Counted from the stretch's first letter, positions 1 through 17,185 are shown. The stretch is 64,000 nt of DNA from Microbispora sp. H11081 (GCF_012999535.1 NZ_JABBWV010000015.1:1-64000); one strand, 5' to 3'. Notes: generated by a model not told the origin, from the letters alone. Numbers and translations are program-made.

Positions 1-1136
<1,136 letters not shown>

Positions 1137-1155
1137 TTCAAAAGGGGATTATCTA

Positions 1156-5031
<3,876 letters not shown>

Positions 5032-5078
5032 CAGGTCGCCGCGGCGCGCGATCGCCGCGGCGGGGACGTGAGAAAGCG

Positions 5079-5107
5079 GGCCCGGGGCACTCGCCCCGGG
5101 CCGTTTT
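5079..5107 (+). terminator. Rho-independent terminator after rpoC
   Basis: A 10-bp perfect GC stem (5079-5088 with 5093-5102), 4-nt loop ACTC, followed by GTTTT. It separates the rpoBC unit from rpsL. Confidence 0.85.
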
Positions 5108-5600
5108 CCGTTACCAGCGGTGTGTGGTGGCGTGGCGGCCTGCGGCGGCACGAATCGGGGACGGCGTCGAAACTGTGAGAAGCCCCGCATGGGGACGGTA
5201 TGATGTGCGGCGGAGTCCTTCGACGGTCCTGTCAGGTCGTCGGCGAAGCGGCATGTCAGGGCAGCGGGGCACGTCCCTCCGAGGCGTCCTCCTCTGTTTT
5301 GACGTGTTGTACGGGGGCGGGTAGGCTTTACGTTCGTGCCCGTCTATGGGCTCGCACGCGTGCGCTCAGATGCCGCTTCCCGATGAGGGAGGCGTGTGGG
5401 GCGCCGGGTGACTCCTCCAGATCGACCGGGTCCGCCCGGGTGTGCTGCGAGCAGAGCGCGACACGCCCGAGCGCGTGGGTCGAAGAGGATGGAAAAACCG
5501 CAGGTCATGACACCGGCAGTACCTGCAAGCCTGTGAGAGGCGGCATCGCCACCTCGACCAGGTCCCACGTATCACCGGCTAGGCACGAAACGGAGACGCG
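5108..5600. other. Long rpoC-rpsL intergenic region and rpsL leader
   Basis: About 490 bp without a credible gene. It holds a strong promoter at 5299-5327 and a possible earlier -10 box TATGAT at 5199-5204 that lacks a good -35. A transcript from the strong promoter would carry a leader of roughly 265 nt before rpsL. The palindrome GCACGCGTGC lies near 5353. Open frames here that run into rpsG in another phase have no ribosome binding site and cross rpsL. Confidence 0.6.
5299..5327 (+). promoter_or_regulatory. sigma70-type promoter for the str operon
   Basis: -35 TTGACG at 5299-5304, a 17-nt spacer, and -10 TAGGCT at 5322-5327. Both boxes and the spacing fit the actinobacterial housekeeping sigma consensus. 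It is the only good match in the gap and reads towards rpsL. Confidence 0.75.
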
Positions 5601-5975
5601 GTGCCCACCATTCAGCAGTTGGTCCGGAAGGGCCGGCAGGACAAGGTCAGCAAGACCAAGACTCCTGCCCTCAAGGGGAGCCCGCAGCGACGCGGCGTCT
5701 GCACCCGCGTTTACACGACCACCCCCAAGAAGCCCAACTCGGCGCTGCGCAAGGTGGCCCGTGTTCGGCTCACCAACGGCATCGAGGTCACGGCTTACAT
5801 CCCTGGTGTGGGCCACAACCTCCAGGAGCACTCGATGGTGCTCGTGCGTGGTGGTCGTGTTAAGGACCTGCCGGGTGTTCGCTACAAGATCATCCGTGGT
5901 TCGCTGGACACCCAGGCCGTCCGGAACCGCAAGCAGGCCCGCAGCCGCTACGGCGCCAAGAAGGAGAAGAGCTGA
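5601..5975 (+). CDS. rpsL: 30S ribosomal protein S12
   Basis: Decoding-centre protein of the small subunit, 124 aa, full length. The start is GTG at 5601 with GGAG at 5592-5595. The segment [11 protein letters not shown] contains Lys43, and [13 protein letters not shown] contains Lys88; both are the wild-type residues whose substitution gives streptomycin resistance, so the sequence predicts a streptomycin-sensitive ribosome at this locus. First gene of the str operon; rpsG begins 1 bp after its stop codon. Confidence 0.99.
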   Translation: MPTIQQLVRKGRQDKVSKTKTPALKGSPQRRGVCTRVYTTTPKKPNSALRKVARVRLTNGIEVTAYIPGVGHNLQEHSMVLVRGGRVKDLPGVRYKIIRGSLDTQAVRNRKQARSRYGAKKEKS

Positions 5976-5976
5976 C

Positions 5977-6447
5977 ATGCCGCGCAAGGGTTCCCCTGGC
6001 CGCCGCCAGCTGGTCGCTGACCCGGTGCACAACTCGCCGCTGGTCACCGCGCTCATCAACAAGGTTCTCCTGGACGGCAAGCGCTCCCTCGCGCAGTCGA
6101 TCGTCTACGGCGCCCTCGAGGGCTGCAGGGAGAAGACCGGCAACGACCCGGTCGTCACCCTCAAGCGCGCTCTCGACAACGTCCGCCCGACGCTCGAGGT
6201 GAAGAGCCGCCGTGTCGGTGGCGCCACCTACCAGGTGCCGGTCGAGGTCAAGGCCTCGCGCAGCACCACGCTGGCGCTGCGGTGGATCGTCCAGTACTCC
6301 CGGGCGCGCCGCGAGAAGACCATGACCGAGCGGCTCATGAACGAGCTGCTCGACGCGAGCAACGGCCTCGGCGCCAGCGTCAAGCGGCGCGAGGACACGC
6401 ACAAGATGGCCGAGTCCAACAAGGCCTTCGCGCACTACCGCTGGTAG
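5977..6447 (+). CDS. rpsG: 30S ribosomal protein S7
   Basis: Primary 16S rRNA-binding protein that nucleates assembly of the small-subunit head, 156 aa. The start is ATG at 5977, one base after the rpsL stop; the same frame is open much further upstream, but that part overlaps rpsL and has no ribosome binding site. The N-terminus [17 protein letters not shown] and the segment [12 protein letters not shown] are typical. In other bacteria S7 can repress the str operon by binding the rpsL-rpsG junction; here the junction is too tight for a long intercistronic regulator. Confidence 0.99.
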   Translation: MPRKGSPGRRQLVADPVHNSPLVTALINKVLLDGKRSLAQSIVYGALEGCREKTGNDPVVTLKRALDNVRPTLEVKSRRVGGATYQVPVEVKASRSTTLALRWIVQYSRARREKTMTERLMNELLDASNGLGASVKRREDTHKMAESNKAFAHYRW

Positions 6448-6480
6448 TGAGCACCGACGACGAGTTAAGGACGCGAAGAA

Positions 6481-8580
<2,100 letters not shown>

Positions 8581-8659
8581 TTCCGCACCACTGTGGCGGG
8601 GCGCGGTAGAGATCGTCGCCCCGTAGCCAGAGGGGCTCGGGACGAATGAGTTCCGCTCG

Positions 8660-8691
8660 GTGTACGGCGGGGGAGTTCCTCCGCCGTACAC
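8660..8691 (+). promoter_or_regulatory. Hairpin in the fusA-tuf gap
   Basis: Perfect 11-bp inverted repeat (8660-8670 with 8681-8691) around a 10-nt loop, with no T-run. It may be an RNA processing or attenuation element that uncouples the tuf level from fusA. Function is inferred from position only. Confidence 0.5.
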
Positions 8692-8744
8692 AGCCTGAGG
8701 TAGAAGACGCAAGTCAAGTCAGAAATCTCTAAGGAGACAGACCA

Positions 8745-9938
8745 GTGGCCAAGGCCAAGTTCGAGCGGAACAAGCCGCACGTGAACATCGGCACCATTGG
8801 GCACATCGACCACGGCAAGACCACTCTGACCGCGGCGATCACCAAGGTGCTTCACGACCGTTTCCCGCAGCTCAACGAGGCGACCCCGTTCGACAAGATC
8901 GACAAGGCGCCCGAGGAGAAGGCTCGCGGAATCACCATCTCCATCGCGCACGTCGAGTACCAGACCGAGAAGCGCCACTACGCCCACGTGGACTGCCCCG
9001 GTCACGCCGACTACGTGAAGAACATGATCACCGGTGCCGCCCAGATGGACGGCGCGATCCTGGTGGTCGCGGCGACCGACGGTCCGATGCCGCAGACGAA
9101 GGAGCACGTCCTCCTGGCCCGCCAGGTCGGCGTCCCCTACATCGTCGTGGCCCTCAACAAGGCCGACATGGTCGACGACGAGGAGATCCTGGAGCTCGTC
9201 GAGCTCGAGGTCCGCGAGCTGCTGTCCGCCCAGGAGTTCCCGGGCGACGACCTGCCGGTCGTGCGCGTCTCCGCGCTCAAGGCCCTCGAGGGCGACGAGA
9301 AGTGGGGCGACTCGATCATCGAGCTCATGAACGCCGTGGACGAGAACGTCCCCGAGCCCGTTCGTGACACCGACAAGCCCTTCCTCATGCCGATCGAGGA
9401 CGTGTTCTCGATCACCGGTCGCGGCACCGTCGTCACCGGTCGTATCGAGCGCGGCATCGTCAAGGTCAACGAGACCGTCGACATCATCGGTATCAAGGAG
9501 AAGAGCACCACGACCACCGTCACCGGTGTCGAGATGTTCCGCAAGCTCCTTGACGAGGGCCAGGCGGGCGACAACGTCGGTCTGCTCCTGCGCGGCATCA
9601 AGCGCGAGGACGTCGAGCGCGGCCAGTGTGTCATCAAGCCGGGCACGACCACCCCGCACACCGAGTTCGAGGCGCAGGTCTACATCCTGTCCAAGGACGA
9701 GGGCGGCCGCCACACGCCGTTCTTCAACAACTACCGGCCGCAGTTCTACTTCCGTACGACGGACGTGACCGGTGTCGTGAACCTGCCGGAGGGCACCGAG
9801 ATGGTCATGCCCGGTGACAACACCGAGATGTCCGTCCAGCTCATCCAGCCGATCGCGATGGAGGAGGGCCTCAAGTTCGCGATCCGCGAGGGTGGCCGCA
9901 CCGTCGGCGCCGGCCGCGTGACGAAGATCATCAAGTAG
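8745..9938 (+). CDS. tuf: Elongation factor Tu
   Basis: Aminoacyl-tRNA delivery GTPase, 397 aa, GTG start at 8745 with AAGGAG upstream. Motifs are G1 GHIDHGKT at 19-26, G3 DCPGH at 83-87 and G4 NKAD at 138-141, followed by domains II and III of normal length. The context fusA-tuf-rpsJ marks it as the str-operon copy (tuf1). No second tuf is in the window. Confidence 0.99.
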   Translation: MAKAKFERNKPHVNIGTIGHIDHGKTTLTAAITKVLHDRFPQLNEATPFDKIDKAPEEKARGITISIAHVEYQTEKRHYAHVDCPGHADYVKNMITGAAQMDGAILVVAATDGPMPQTKEHVLLARQVGVPYIVVALNKADMVDDEEILELVELEVRELLSAQEFPGDDLPVVRVSALKALEGDEKWGDSIIELMNAVDENVPEPVRDTDKPFLMPIEDVFSITGRGTVVTGRIERGIVKVNETVDIIGIKEKSTTTTVTGVEMFRKLLDEGQAGDNVGLLLRGIKREDVERGQCVIKPGTTTPHTEFEAQVYILSKDEGGRHTPFFNNYRPQFYFRTTDVTGVVNLPEGTEMVMPGDNTEMSVQLIQPIAMEEGLKFAIREGGRTVGAGRVTKIIK

Positions 9939-9950
9939 TAGCACCGCTGG

Positions 9951-9985
9951 GCGGCGGTCGGGCCCCGAAGGGGCCTGGCCGCCGC
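9951..9985 (+). terminator. Hairpin after tuf
   Basis: GC-rich stem with outer arms GCGGCGG and CCGCCGC, inner arms GGCCCC and GGGGCC, and loop GAA. No T-run follows, as is common for actinobacterial terminators. Confidence 0.6.
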
Positions 9986-9993
9986 ACCACGGA

Positions 9994-10011
9994 GGGGCCG
10001 GAAACGGCCCC
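9994..10011 (+). terminator. Second hairpin after tuf with GAAA tetraloop
   Basis: A 7-bp stem GGGGCCG/CGGCCCC closed by a GAAA tetraloop, immediately after the first hairpin. The two may act as a tandem terminator. Confidence 0.5.
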
Positions 10012-10026
10012 CCACGGACGACGAGG

Positions 10027-10083
10027 CCGTGATCTCGCAGTGCTTTCGGCCGCAATTCGACCGAAGCCACTGCCAGATCACGG
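10027..10083 (+). promoter_or_regulatory. Long imperfect hairpin upstream of the S10 operon
   Basis: Arms CCGTGATCT (10027-10035) and AGATCACGG (10075-10083), then a C:C mismatch, then GCAGTG/CACTGC, then a distal stem with one bulge and one mismatch closing on a CAATT loop. The whole 57-nt segment folds on itself. No T-run follows. It lies about 100 bp before rpsJ. Confidence 0.55.
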
Positions 10084-10184
10084 AACACCGGACGGGCTCC
10101 GGGCGTCGGTCTCGTGGAAACTGACCTGCGGCAACAGGCCGCGCGTAGCTTTATAGGACGACAGCGAAGGACACCGAGGCCATT

Positions 10185-10493
10185 ATGGCGGGACAGAAGA
10201 TCCGCATCCGGCTTAAGGCGTATGACCACGAGGTCATCGACAGCTCGGCCAAGAAGATCGTCGAGACGGTGACGCGGACCGGTGCCAAGGTCGCTGGCCC
10301 GGTGCCGCTGCCGACCGAGAAGAACGTGTACTGCGTCATCCGGTCGCCGCACAAGTACAAGGACAGCCGTGAGCACTTCGAGATGCGTACGCACAAGCGG
10401 CTGATTGACATCATCGACCCGACGCCGAAGACGGTCGACTCGCTCATGCGGCTCGACCTTCCCGCCGGCGTGGACATTTCGATCAAGCTCTAA
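10185..10493 (+). CDS. rpsJ: 30S ribosomal protein S10
   Basis: S10/NusE, 102 aa, part of the small-subunit head and also the NusB partner that links transcription to translation. The start is ATG at 10185. The sequence runs from [19 protein letters not shown] to [10 protein letters not shown] and is colinear with the family. First gene of the S10 operon. A promoter could lie near 10121-10151 (CTGACC and TAGCTT), but the 19-nt spacing is poor. Confidence 0.99.
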   Translation: MAGQKIRIRLKAYDHEVIDSSAKKIVETVTRTGAKVAGPVPLPTEKNVYCVIRSPHKYKDSREHFEMRTHKRLIDIIDPTPKTVDSLMRLDLPAGVDISIKL

Positions 10494-10506
10494 GGAACGC
10501 ACTGAC

Positions 10507-11163
10507 ATGGCTAAGCAGATCAAGGGCGTCCTGGGCAAGAAGCTCGGCATGACCCAGGTCTTCGACGAGGCGAACCGGGTGATCCCGGTCACCGTCGTCG
10601 AGGCCGGTCCGTGCGTGGTGACCCGGGTCCGCACTCCGGAGAAGGACGGCTACTCCGCCATCCAGCTCGGCTACGGGCAGATCGACCCGCGCAAGGTGAA
10701 CAAGCCCCTGGGCGACTACCTGCGCAAGCACGACATCACCCCGCGCCGCTACTTCGCCGAGGTACGCACCGAGGACGCCTCCGAGTACACGGTCGGCCAG
10801 GAGGTCCTCGCCGACGCCTTCGAGGCCGGGCAGTACATCGACGTCACTGGCAAGAGCAAGGGCAAGGGCTTCGCCGGTGTCATGAAGCGCCACAACTTCC
10901 GTGGTCTCGGCGCTTCGCACGGTACCCAGCGCAAGCACCGCTCCCCGGGCTCCATCGGCGGGTGCGCCACCCCGGGCCGCGTCTTCAAGGGCCTGCGCAT
11001 GGCCGGCCGGATGGGCAACGTCCGTACGACGGTCCAGAGCCTCAAGGTGCACGCCGTGGACGCCGAGAAGGGCCTCATCCTGATCAAGGGTGCGATCCCC
11101 GGCGCCAACGGCAGCCTGGTTCTCCTTCGCACCGCCGCCAAGAAGGGGGTTGCTGCCAAGTGA
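10507..11163 (+). CDS. rplC: 50S ribosomal protein L3
   Basis: Large-subunit protein that reaches towards the peptidyl transferase centre, 218 aa, ATG at 10507. The glutamine of [17 protein letters not shown] is the residue N5-methylated by PrmB in other bacteria. It begins 13 bp after rpsJ and ends with a GTGA overlap into rplD, implying translational coupling. Confidence 0.98.
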   Translation: MAKQIKGVLGKKLGMTQVFDEANRVIPVTVVEAGPCVVTRVRTPEKDGYSAIQLGYGQIDPRKVNKPLGDYLRKHDITPRRYFAEVRTEDASEYTVGQEVLADAFEAGQYIDVTGKSKGKGFAGVMKRHNFRGLGASHGTQRKHRSPGSIGGCATPGRVFKGLRMAGRMGNVRTTVQSLKVHAVDAEKGLILIKGAIPGANGSLVLLRTAAKKGVAAK

Positions 11164-11810
11164 CCACGACCATCGACGTCCTCGACGCCAGTGGCGCCAA
11201 GGCCGGGACCGTCGACCTCCCCGCGGAGGTCTTCGGCGCCAAGGTCAACGTGCCGCTGATCCACCAGGTGGTCGTCGCCCAGCTCGCCGCGCGCCGGCAG
11301 GGCACCCACGCGACCAAGACCCGCGGTGACGTCTCCGGTGGCGGCAAGAAGCCGTACCGGCAGAAGGGCACCGGCCGCGCCCGTCAGGGCTCGACCCGCG
11401 CTCCGCAGTTCGCCGGCGGTGGCGTCGTCCACGGCCCGCAGCCGCGCTCGTACGAGCAGCGGACGCCCAAGAAGATGAAGGCGGCGGCCCTGAAGGGCGC
11501 GCTGTCCGACCGCGCCGCCGGTGGCCGCGTGCACGTGGTGAGCGGCCTGGTCACGGGTGACACGCCCAAGACCAAGGCGACCCTGGAGGCTCTGCGGAAG
11601 ATCACGCAGGCCCGCAGCGTCCTCGTCGTGGTCGACGAGAACGACGAGCTGACCTGGCTCAGCCTGCGCAACGCGCCCGAGGTCCACCTCCTGGACGCGG
11701 GGCAGCTCAACACCTACGACGTGCTGTGCCACGACGACCTGGTCTTCACCCGTGAGGCCTACGACCAGGTCGTGGCCCGGCTGGCGAACAGCGGGAAGGA
11801 AGAGGCCTGA
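11160..11810 (+). CDS. rplD: 50S ribosomal protein L4
   Basis: Lines the peptide exit tunnel, 216 aa. The start is GTG at 11160 inside the rplC stop context (GTGA). The tunnel loop [20 protein letters not shown] is present. In enterobacteria L4 regulates its own operon, but no equivalent leader structure can be claimed here. The last base of its stop codon is the first base of rplW. Confidence 0.98.
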   Translation: MTTTIDVLDASGAKAGTVDLPAEVFGAKVNVPLIHQVVVAQLAARRQGTHATKTRGDVSGGGKKPYRQKGTGRARQGSTRAPQFAGGGVVHGPQPRSYEQRTPKKMKAAALKGALSDRAAGGRVHVVSGLVTGDTPKTKATLEALRKITQARSVLVVVDENDELTWLSLRNAPEVHLLDAGQLNTYDVLCHDDLVFTREAYDQVVARLANSGKEEA

Positions 11811-12112
11811 TGCAGAAGATCGCCGACCCGCGTGACATCATCGTCAAGCCGATCGTCTCCGAGAAGAGCTACGGCCTGATCGATGAGCACAACAAGTACA
11901 CGTTCCTGGTGCGCAAGGGTGCCAACAAGACGCAGGTGAAGATCGCCGTCGAGCAGATCTTCGGCGTCAAGGTGACCGGCGTGAACACGATCAACCGGCA
12001 GGGTAAGCGCAAGCGGACCAAGCACGGTTACGGCCAGCGGCCGACCACCAAGCGCGCGATCGTGAGTCTGGCCGAGGGCGAGCGGATCGACATCTTCGGT
12101 CAGATCGGCTAG
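11810..12112 (+). CDS. rplW: 50S ribosomal protein L23
   Basis: Exit-site protein and docking point for trigger factor and SRP, 100 aa, ATG at 11810 in a TGATG overlap with rplD. Family blocks such as [15 protein letters not shown] and [17 protein letters not shown] are intact. Confidence 0.98.
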   Translation: MQKIADPRDIIVKPIVSEKSYGLIDEHNKYTFLVRKGANKTQVKIAVEQIFGVKVTGVNTINRQGKRKRTKHGYGQRPTTKRAIVSLAEGERIDIFGQIG

Positions 12113-12139
12113 CACCTGCCGCAGCGGGGAGACAGGGGC

Positions 12140-12160
12140 CCCTCGCGCGTCGCGCGAGGG
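12140..12160 (+). promoter_or_regulatory. Hairpin in the rplW-rplB gap
   Basis: A 10-bp palindromic stem CCCTCGCGCG/CGCGCGAGGG with essentially no spare loop bases, in a 132-bp gap. Probably an attenuator or processing site within the S10 operon. Confidence 0.4.
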
Positions 12161-12244
12161 AGCGCCCCAAGGAAGAAAGCACCGGGGGGACCGTCGTGAG
12201 GCGGACCCCGACCGGTACGAACCGACGAAGGATGAACGAAAAAG

Positions 12245-13081
12245 ATGGGCATCCGTAAGTACAAGCCGACGACTCCGGGTCGGCGCGGCGCGAGCGTCTC
12301 GGACTTCGCCGAGATCACGCGCAGCACGCCGGAGAAGTCGCTGCTTGCCCCACTGCACAGCAAGGGCGGCCGCAACGTCCACGGCCGGGTCACCGCCCGG
12401 CACCAGGGTGGCGGGCACAAGCGCGCCTACCGCATCATCGACTTCCGTCGCCACGACAAGGACGGGATCCCGGCCAAGGTCGCGCACATCGAGTACGACC
12501 CCAACCGGACCTCCCGCATCGCGCTGCTGCACTACGCGGACGGCGAGAAGCGCTACATCCTCGCCCCGACCGGCCTCAAGCAGGGCGACCAGGTCGAGAA
12601 CGGCCCCACGGCCGACATCAAGCCGGGCAACTGCCTGCCGCTGCGCAACATCCCGACCGGTACCTTCATCCACGCGGTGGAGCTCCGTCCCGGTGGCGGT
12701 GCCAAGCTCGGCCGCAGCGCCGGCGCGCAGATCCAGCTGCTCGCCAAGGAGGGCATGTACGCCACGCTGCGTATGCCGTCCGGAGAAATGCGCCAGGTCG
12801 ACGTGCGCTGCCGGGCCTCTGTGGGCCAGGTCGGCAACGCCGAGCAGGCCAACATCAACATCGGCAAGGCCGGGCGTAACCGCTGGAAAGGCAAGCGCCC
12901 CACGGTCCGCGGTGTCGCCATGAACCCGGTCGACCACCCGCACGGCGGTGGTGAGGGCAAGACCTCCGGTGGTCGCCACCCGGTGAACCCGAAGGGCAAG
13001 CCCGAGGGCCGTACGCGCCAGCCGAACAAGCCGAGCGACCGGCTGATCATCCGTCGTCGGAGCAAGAGGAAGAAGCGGTAG
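12245..13081 (+). CDS. rplB: 50S ribosomal protein L2
   Basis: Conserved protein needed for subunit association and peptidyl transferase activity, 278 aa, ATG at 12245. The C-terminal block [18 protein letters not shown] carries the invariant histidine region. The S10 operon continues with rpsS 11 bp later. Confidence 0.99.
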   Translation: MGIRKYKPTTPGRRGASVSDFAEITRSTPEKSLLAPLHSKGGRNVHGRVTARHQGGGHKRAYRIIDFRRHDKDGIPAKVAHIEYDPNRTSRIALLHYADGEKRYILAPTGLKQGDQVENGPTADIKPGNCLPLRNIPTGTFIHAVELRPGGGAKLGRSAGAQIQLLAKEGMYATLRMPSGEMRQVDVRCRASVGQVGNAEQANINIGKAGRNRWKGKRPTVRGVAMNPVDHPHGGGEGKTSGGRHPVNPKGKPEGRTRQPNKPSDRLIIRRRSKRKKR

Positions 13082-13092
13082 GAGCAGCCGAT

Positions 13093-13371
13093 ATGCCACG
13101 TAGCCTTAAGAAGGGTCCCTTCGTGGACGACCACCTGCAGAAGAAGGTGGACGCCCAGAACGAGAAGGGCACCAAGAACGTCATCAAGACGTGGTCGCGG
13201 CGCTCCATGATCGTGCCGGACATGATCGGCCACACGATCGCCGTGCACGACGGCCGCAAGCACGTCCCGGTGTTCGTCACCGAGTCGATGATCGGTCACA
13301 AGCTCGGTGAGTTCGCCCCCACGCGGACGTTCCGCAGCCATGTCAAGGAAGACCGCCGCAGCCGGCGGTAA
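13093..13371 (+). CDS. rpsS: 30S ribosomal protein S19
   Basis: Small-subunit head protein that forms a complex with S13, 92 aa, ATG at 13093. [15 protein letters not shown] at the N-terminus and [13 protein letters not shown] near the end are diagnostic. Confidence 0.99.
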   Translation: MPRSLKKGPFVDDHLQKKVDAQNEKGTKNVIKTWSRRSMIVPDMIGHTIAVHDGRKHVPVFVTESMIGHKLGEFAPTRTFRSHVKEDRRSRR

Positions 13372-13404
13372 GCGCCTTCAAGCCAGCAGTTAGAGGAGAA
13401 AGCG

Positions 13405-13758
13405 ATGGAAGCCAGGGCACAGGCGCGGTACGCGCGCCACACGCCCCGGAAGGCCCGCCGTGTGGTGGACCTCATTCGCGGGCTGCCCGCTTCGGAGGCG
13501 CAGGCCGTGCTGCAGTTCGCTCCCCAGTCGGCGAGCGAGACCGTCTACAAGGTGCTCTCGAGCGCGATCGCGAACGCTGAGCACAACTTCAAGCTCGACC
13601 GGGACACGCTGTTCGTGAGCCGGGCGTGGGTCGACGAGGGCCCGACGCTCAAGCGCTTCCGTCCGCGCGCCCAGGGTCGTGCCTATCGGATCAACAAGCG
13701 GACGAGCCACATCACCGTGATCGTGGAGTCCCGCGAGCCGAAGGGAAGGACCCGCTAG
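13405..13758 (+). CDS. rplV: 50S ribosomal protein L22
   Basis: Exit-tunnel constriction protein and known site of macrolide-resistance changes, 117 aa. ATG at 13405 is preceded by AGAGGAGAAA. The beta-hairpin segment around [20 protein letters not shown] is intact. The last base of its TAG stop is shared with the rpsC GTG start. Confidence 0.98.
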   Translation: MEARAQARYARHTPRKARRVVDLIRGLPASEAQAVLQFAPQSASETVYKVLSSAIANAEHNFKLDRDTLFVSRAWVDEGPTLKRFRPRAQGRAYRINKRTSHITVIVESREPKGRTR

Positions 13759-14606
13759 TGGGCCAGAAGGTTAACCCGCACGGGTTCCGCCTCGGCATCA
13801 CGACCGACTTCAAGAGCCGGTGGTACGCCGACAAGCTGTACAAGTCGTACGTCGCCGAGGACGTGTCGATCCGCCGCATGCTGCAGAAGGGCATGGAGCG
13901 GGCCGGCATCTCCAAGGTCGAGATCGAGCGCACGACCGACCGCGTCCAGGTCGACATCCACACCGCCCGGCCGGGCATCGTCATCGGCCGTCGCGGCGCG
14001 GAGGCCGACCGCATCCGCGGCGACCTGGAGAAGCTGACCAAGAAGCAGGTCCAGCTGAACATCCTCGAGGTGAAGAACCCCGAGATCGACGCGCAGCTCG
14101 TCGCGCAGGGCGTGGCCGAGCAGCTGTCCAGCCGCGTCTCGTTCCGCCGGGCCATGCGCAAGGCCATGCAGTCCGCCATGAAGAGCGGCGCCAAGGGCAT
14201 CCGGGTCCAGTGCTCCGGCCGTCTCGGCGGCGCCGAGATGTCGCGCTCCGAGTTCTACCGCGAGGGCCGCGTGCCCCTGCACACGCTCCGGGCGGACGTG
14301 GACTACGGCTTCTACGAGGCCCGCACCACCTTCGGCCGCATCGGCGTGAAGGTGTGGATCTACAAGGGCGAGGCCCCGACCAGCCGCTCCGAGCGGGAGG
14401 CGGCCGCGGCCGGCGCCCGTGCGGGCCAGCGTCGTGAGCGTGACGACCGTCGTGGTGGTGCGGGTGAGCGTCCGCGTCGCGGCGGCGGCGAGCGTCCGCG
14501 TCGCGGCGGCGCGGGCCGTACCGACCGCGCACCCAGGACCGAGGCGGCCGCGCAGGCCGCCCCCGAGACCGGCCCGGCGGATCAGCCGGGTGCTGAAGGG
14601 AGCTGA
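13758..14606 (+). CDS. rpsC: 30S ribosomal protein S3 with RG-rich tail
   Basis: Part of the mRNA entry site and ribosomal helicase, 282 aa. The start is GTG at 13758, overlapping the rplV stop by one base. A KH domain with the [17 protein letters not shown] loop is followed by the C-terminal S3 domain. The last 70 residues or so form an actinobacterial extension rich in Arg and Gly (repeated ERPRRGG units) and then Ala/Pro, likely disordered. Confidence 0.98.
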   Translation: MGQKVNPHGFRLGITTDFKSRWYADKLYKSYVAEDVSIRRMLQKGMERAGISKVEIERTTDRVQVDIHTARPGIVIGRRGAEADRIRGDLEKLTKKQVQLNILEVKNPEIDAQLVAQGVAEQLSSRVSFRRAMRKAMQSAMKSGAKGIRVQCSGRLGGAEMSRSEFYREGRVPLHTLRADVDYGFYEARTTFGRIGVKVWIYKGEAPTSRSEREAAAAGARAGQRRERDDRRGGAGERPRRGGGERPRRGGAGRTDRAPRTEAAAQAAPETGPADQPGAEGS

Positions 14607-14608
14607 CC

Positions 14609-15028
14609 ATGCTGATCCCGCGCAGGGTCAAGCACCGCAAGCAGCACCGGCCCGACCGCAGCGGCGCCGCCAAGGGCGGCACCAGGGTCGTCTTCGGCGA
14701 GTTCGGCATTCAGGCGCTTGAGCACTCCTACGTGACCAACCGCCAGATCGAGGCCGCACGTATCGCCATGACCCGGCACATCCGCCGTGGCGGCAAGGTG
14801 TGGATCAACATCTTCCCTGACCGTCCGCTGACGAAGAAGCCGGCCGAGACCCGCATGGGTTCCGGTAAGGGTTCTCCGGAGTGGTGGATCGCCAATGTCA
14901 AGCCCGGCCGTGTCATGTTCGAGCTGTCCGGTGTCGCCGAGCCCGTGGCCCGCGAGGCCATGCGGCGCGCGATGCACAAGCTCCCCATGAAGTGCCGTTT
15001 CGTCAAGCGTGAAGTGGGTGAGGCGTGA
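14609..15028 (+). CDS. rplP: 50S ribosomal protein L16
   Basis: Located near the A site and 5S rRNA, 139 aa, ATG at 14609, 2 bp after rpsC. The N-terminus [17 protein letters not shown] and the block [18 protein letters not shown] are diagnostic. Its TGA stop shares its last base with the rpmC ATG. Confidence 0.99.
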   Translation: MLIPRRVKHRKQHRPDRSGAAKGGTRVVFGEFGIQALEHSYVTNRQIEAARIAMTRHIRRGGKVWINIFPDRPLTKKPAETRMGSGKGSPEWWIANVKPGRVMFELSGVAEPVAREAMRRAMHKLPMKCRFVKREVGEA

Positions 15029-15264
15029 TGGCTAAGGGTCTGACCGCCGCGGAGCTGCGAGTCGAGGACCAGGAGGTCCTGGTCCAGAAGCTGAAGGAAG
15101 CCAAGGAGGAGCTGTTCAACCTCCGCTTCCAGTCGGCGACCGGACAGCTGGAGAGCTACGGGCGGCTGCGCGCCGTCCGCCGCGAGATCGCCCGCATCTA
15201 CACCGTGATGCGCGAGCGCGAGCTCGGGATCGTCACGGTCGAGAAGGAGCCGAGCGATGTCTGA
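15028..15264 (+). CDS. rpmC: 50S ribosomal protein L29
   Basis: Small two-helix protein at the exit site, 78 aa from ATG 15028. A GTG directly before it (15025) is also in frame; ATG was chosen because it fits the family N-terminus [11 protein letters not shown] and the TGATG coupling to rplP. It overlaps rpsQ by 8 bp. Confidence 0.96.
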   Translation: MAKGLTAAELRVEDQEVLVQKLKEAKEELFNLRFQSATGQLESYGRLRAVRREIARIYTVMRERELGIVTVEKEPSDV

Positions 15265-15541
15265 AGCAACCGAGACCCAGACCACTGAGACGCGGAACTA
15301 CCGCAAGACCCGTGAGGGTCTGGTCGTCAGCGACAAGATGGACAAGACCGTCGTCGTCGCCGTCGAGGACCGCGTCAAGCACCCGCTGTACGGCAAGGTC
15401 ATCCGCCGTACGACGAAGTACAAGGCCCACGACGAGCAGAACTCCTGCGGCGTCGGCGACCGTGTCCTCCTGATGGAGACCCGGCCGCTGTCCGCCACCA
15501 AGCGGTGGCGGGTCGTCGAGATCCTCGAGAAGGCCAAGTAA
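15257..15541 (+). CDS. rpsQ: 30S ribosomal protein S17
   Basis: OB-fold 16S rRNA-binding protein, 94 aa, ATG at 15257 overlapping the end of rpmC. A short Thr/Glu-rich N-terminal tail precedes the core block [20 protein letters not shown]. Last gene of the S10 block before a 189-bp gap with hairpins. Confidence 0.98.
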   Translation: MSEATETQTTETRNYRKTREGLVVSDKMDKTVVVAVEDRVKHPLYGKVIRRTTKYKAHDEQNSCGVGDRVLLMETRPLSATKRWRVVEILEKAK

Positions 15542-15559
15542 CGTCGCATAGACGCGCCT

Positions 15560-15622
15560 CGTGGGGGGTGGGTGACCGCCCCCCACGACGGTGTCCAAGG
15601 GGTGGGGCCGGCTGTCGGCCCC
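15560..15622 (+). promoter_or_regulatory. Two successive hairpins between rpsQ and rplN
   Basis: The first stem CGTGGGGGG/CCCCCCACG spans 15560-15587; the second GGGGCCG/CGGCCCC spans 15604-15622. There is no T-run. They mark the S10/spc operon boundary and may attenuate or terminate partly. Confidence 0.45.
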
Positions 15623-15730
15623 GTCCGCCAGCGGCGGCGGTCGTACGGCTGTCGCCGAGGGAAAAAGACCAATTCAGTTCGGCCAGGCTCACCGTCAGGG
15701 TGAGAACCGGCACGACACACAGGAGTAGAC

Positions 15731-16099
15731 GTGATCCAGCAGGAGTCGCGGCTCAAGGTCGCCGACAACACGGGTGCCAAGGAGATTCTCTGCATCCGCG
15801 TTCTCGGTGGCTCGGGTCGGCGCTACGCGGGAATCGGCGACATCATCGTGGGCACGGTGAAGGACGCCATTCCGGGCGGAGGCGTTAAGAAAGGCGACGT
15901 TGTCAAGGCTGTCGTGGTGCGCACCGTGAAGGAGCGCCGCCGCCCCGACGGCTCCTACATCCGCTTCGACGAGAACGCCGCGGTCATCATCAAGGACAGT
16001 GGCGACCCTCGGGGCACCCGTATCTTCGGCCCGGTCGGCCGGGAACTGCGCGACAAGAAGTTCATGCGCATCATCTCGCTCGCGCCGGAGGTGCTGTGA
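15731..16099 (+). CDS. rplN: 50S ribosomal protein L14
   Basis: Intersubunit bridge protein and target of the silencing factor RsfS, 122 aa, GTG at 15731 with AGGAG just upstream. [18 protein letters not shown] is diagnostic. First gene of the spc block; its TGA stop overlaps the rplX ATG. Confidence 0.99.
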   Translation: MIQQESRLKVADNTGAKEILCIRVLGGSGRRYAGIGDIIVGTVKDAIPGGGVKKGDVVKAVVVRTVKERRRPDGSYIRFDENAAVIIKDSGDPRGTRIFGPVGRELRDKKFMRIISLAPEVL

Positions 16100-16413
16100 T
16101 GCCCAAGCTGCATGTGAAGAAGGGCGACCTCGTCCTGGTCATCGCCGGCAAGGACAAGGGCGCCAAGGGCCGGATCATCGCCTCCTACCCGCGCGAGGAG
16201 CGCGTGGTGGTCGAGGGCGTCAACATGATCAAGAAGCACTCCAAGGTCACCAACCAGGGACCGCGCGGCGCCAAGGAAGGCGGCGTGCAGACCATGGAGG
16301 CTCCCATCCACGTGAGCAACGTCAAGAAGCTCAAGGATGAAGAGAAGAAGCCCGAGAAGAAGGCCGCCGGCAAGGGCGACGCCGAGGCGACGGGTGAGGG
16401 TGAGGACAGCTGA
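16099..16413 (+). CDS. rplX: 50S ribosomal protein L24
   Basis: Assembly initiator protein with a KOW motif ([18 protein letters not shown]), 104 aa from ATG 16099, which overlaps the rplN stop by one base. The C-terminal tail of about 25 residues is Lys/Glu rich and unusual beside the E. coli protein, but such tails occur in actinobacteria. It shares one base with rplE. Confidence 0.98.
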   Translation: MPKLHVKKGDLVLVIAGKDKGAKGRIIASYPREERVVVEGVNMIKKHSKVTNQGPRGAKEGGVQTMEAPIHVSNVKKLKDEEKKPEKKAAGKGDAEATGEGEDS

Positions 16414-16997
16414 TGACCGCCACCACTACTGCGTCCACTGAGACCGAGCGCGTTGTCCCGCGCCTCAAGCAGCGCTACCGCGAGGAGATCATCGCGAAGC
16501 TGCGCGAGGAGTTCGGCATCGAGAACATCATGCAGGTGCCCACGATCACCAAGATCAAGGTGAACATGGGTGTCGGCGAGGCCGCCCGCGACTCGAAGCT
16601 CATCGAGGGCGCCGTGCGCGACCTGACCGCCATCACCGGGCAGAAGCCGGCCGTCGCCCGCGCCCGCAAGTCCATCGCGCAGTTCAAGCTGCGCGAGGGC
16701 ATGCCGATCGGCGCGCACGTGACGCTGCGCGGCGACCGCATGTGGGAGTTCCTCGACCGCCTGCTTTCCCTGGCGCTGCCGCGTATCCGGGACTTCCGCG
16801 GCCTGTCGCCGAAGCAGTTCGACGGCAACGGGAACTACACCTTCGGCCTCACCGAGCAGGTCATGTTCCACGAGGTCGACCAGGACAAGGTCGACCGGCA
16901 GCGGGGCATGGACATCACGGTCGTGACCACCGCGAAGAACGACGAGCAGGGCCGGGCGCTGCTGAAGCTCCTCGGTTTCCCCTTCAAGGAGGCCTGA
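16413..16997 (+). CDS. rplE: 50S ribosomal protein L5
   Basis: 5S rRNA-binding protein of the central protuberance, 194 aa, ATG at 16413. It has a short Thr-rich N-terminal tail before the core [19 protein letters not shown]. The block [17 protein letters not shown] is conserved. Confidence 0.99.
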   Translation: MTATTTASTETERVVPRLKQRYREEIIAKLREEFGIENIMQVPTITKIKVNMGVGEAARDSKLIEGAVRDLTAITGQKPAVARARKSIAQFKLREGMPIGAHVTLRGDRMWEFLDRLLSLALPRIRDFRGLSPKQFDGNGNYTFGLTEQVMFHEVDQDKVDRQRGMDITVVTTAKNDEQGRALLKLLGFPFKEA

Positions 16998-16999
16998 TC

Positions 17000-17185
17000 A
17001 TGGCGAAGACGTCGCTGAAGGTCAAGGCAGCGCGCAAGCAGAAGTTCGAGGTTCGGGCGTACACTCGGTGCTCGCGCTGCGGTCGTCCCCGCGCTGTCTA
17101 CCGTAAGTTCGGGCTGTGCCGCGTGTGCTTCCGCGAGATGGCGCACCGGGGCGAGCTGCCCGGCATCACCAAGTCGAGCTGGTGA
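17000..17185 (+). CDS. rpsZ: 30S ribosomal protein S14 type Z (zinc form)
   Basis: Short S14 of 61 aa, ATG at 17000, 2 bp after rplE. Cys24, Cys27, Cys40 and Cys43 form the CxxC...CxxC zinc ribbon that defines the zinc-dependent form. A zinc-free paralog under Zur control is common elsewhere in such genomes, but none is in this window. Confidence 0.98.
   Translation: MAKTSLKVKAARKQKFEVRAYTRCSRCGRPRAVYRKFGLCRVCFREMAHRGELPGITKSSW

Noticed and set aside
5200..5976. Upstream extension of rpsG
   Set aside because: It crosses the whole of rpsL, has no ribosome binding site and does not match S7; ATG 5977 is the start.
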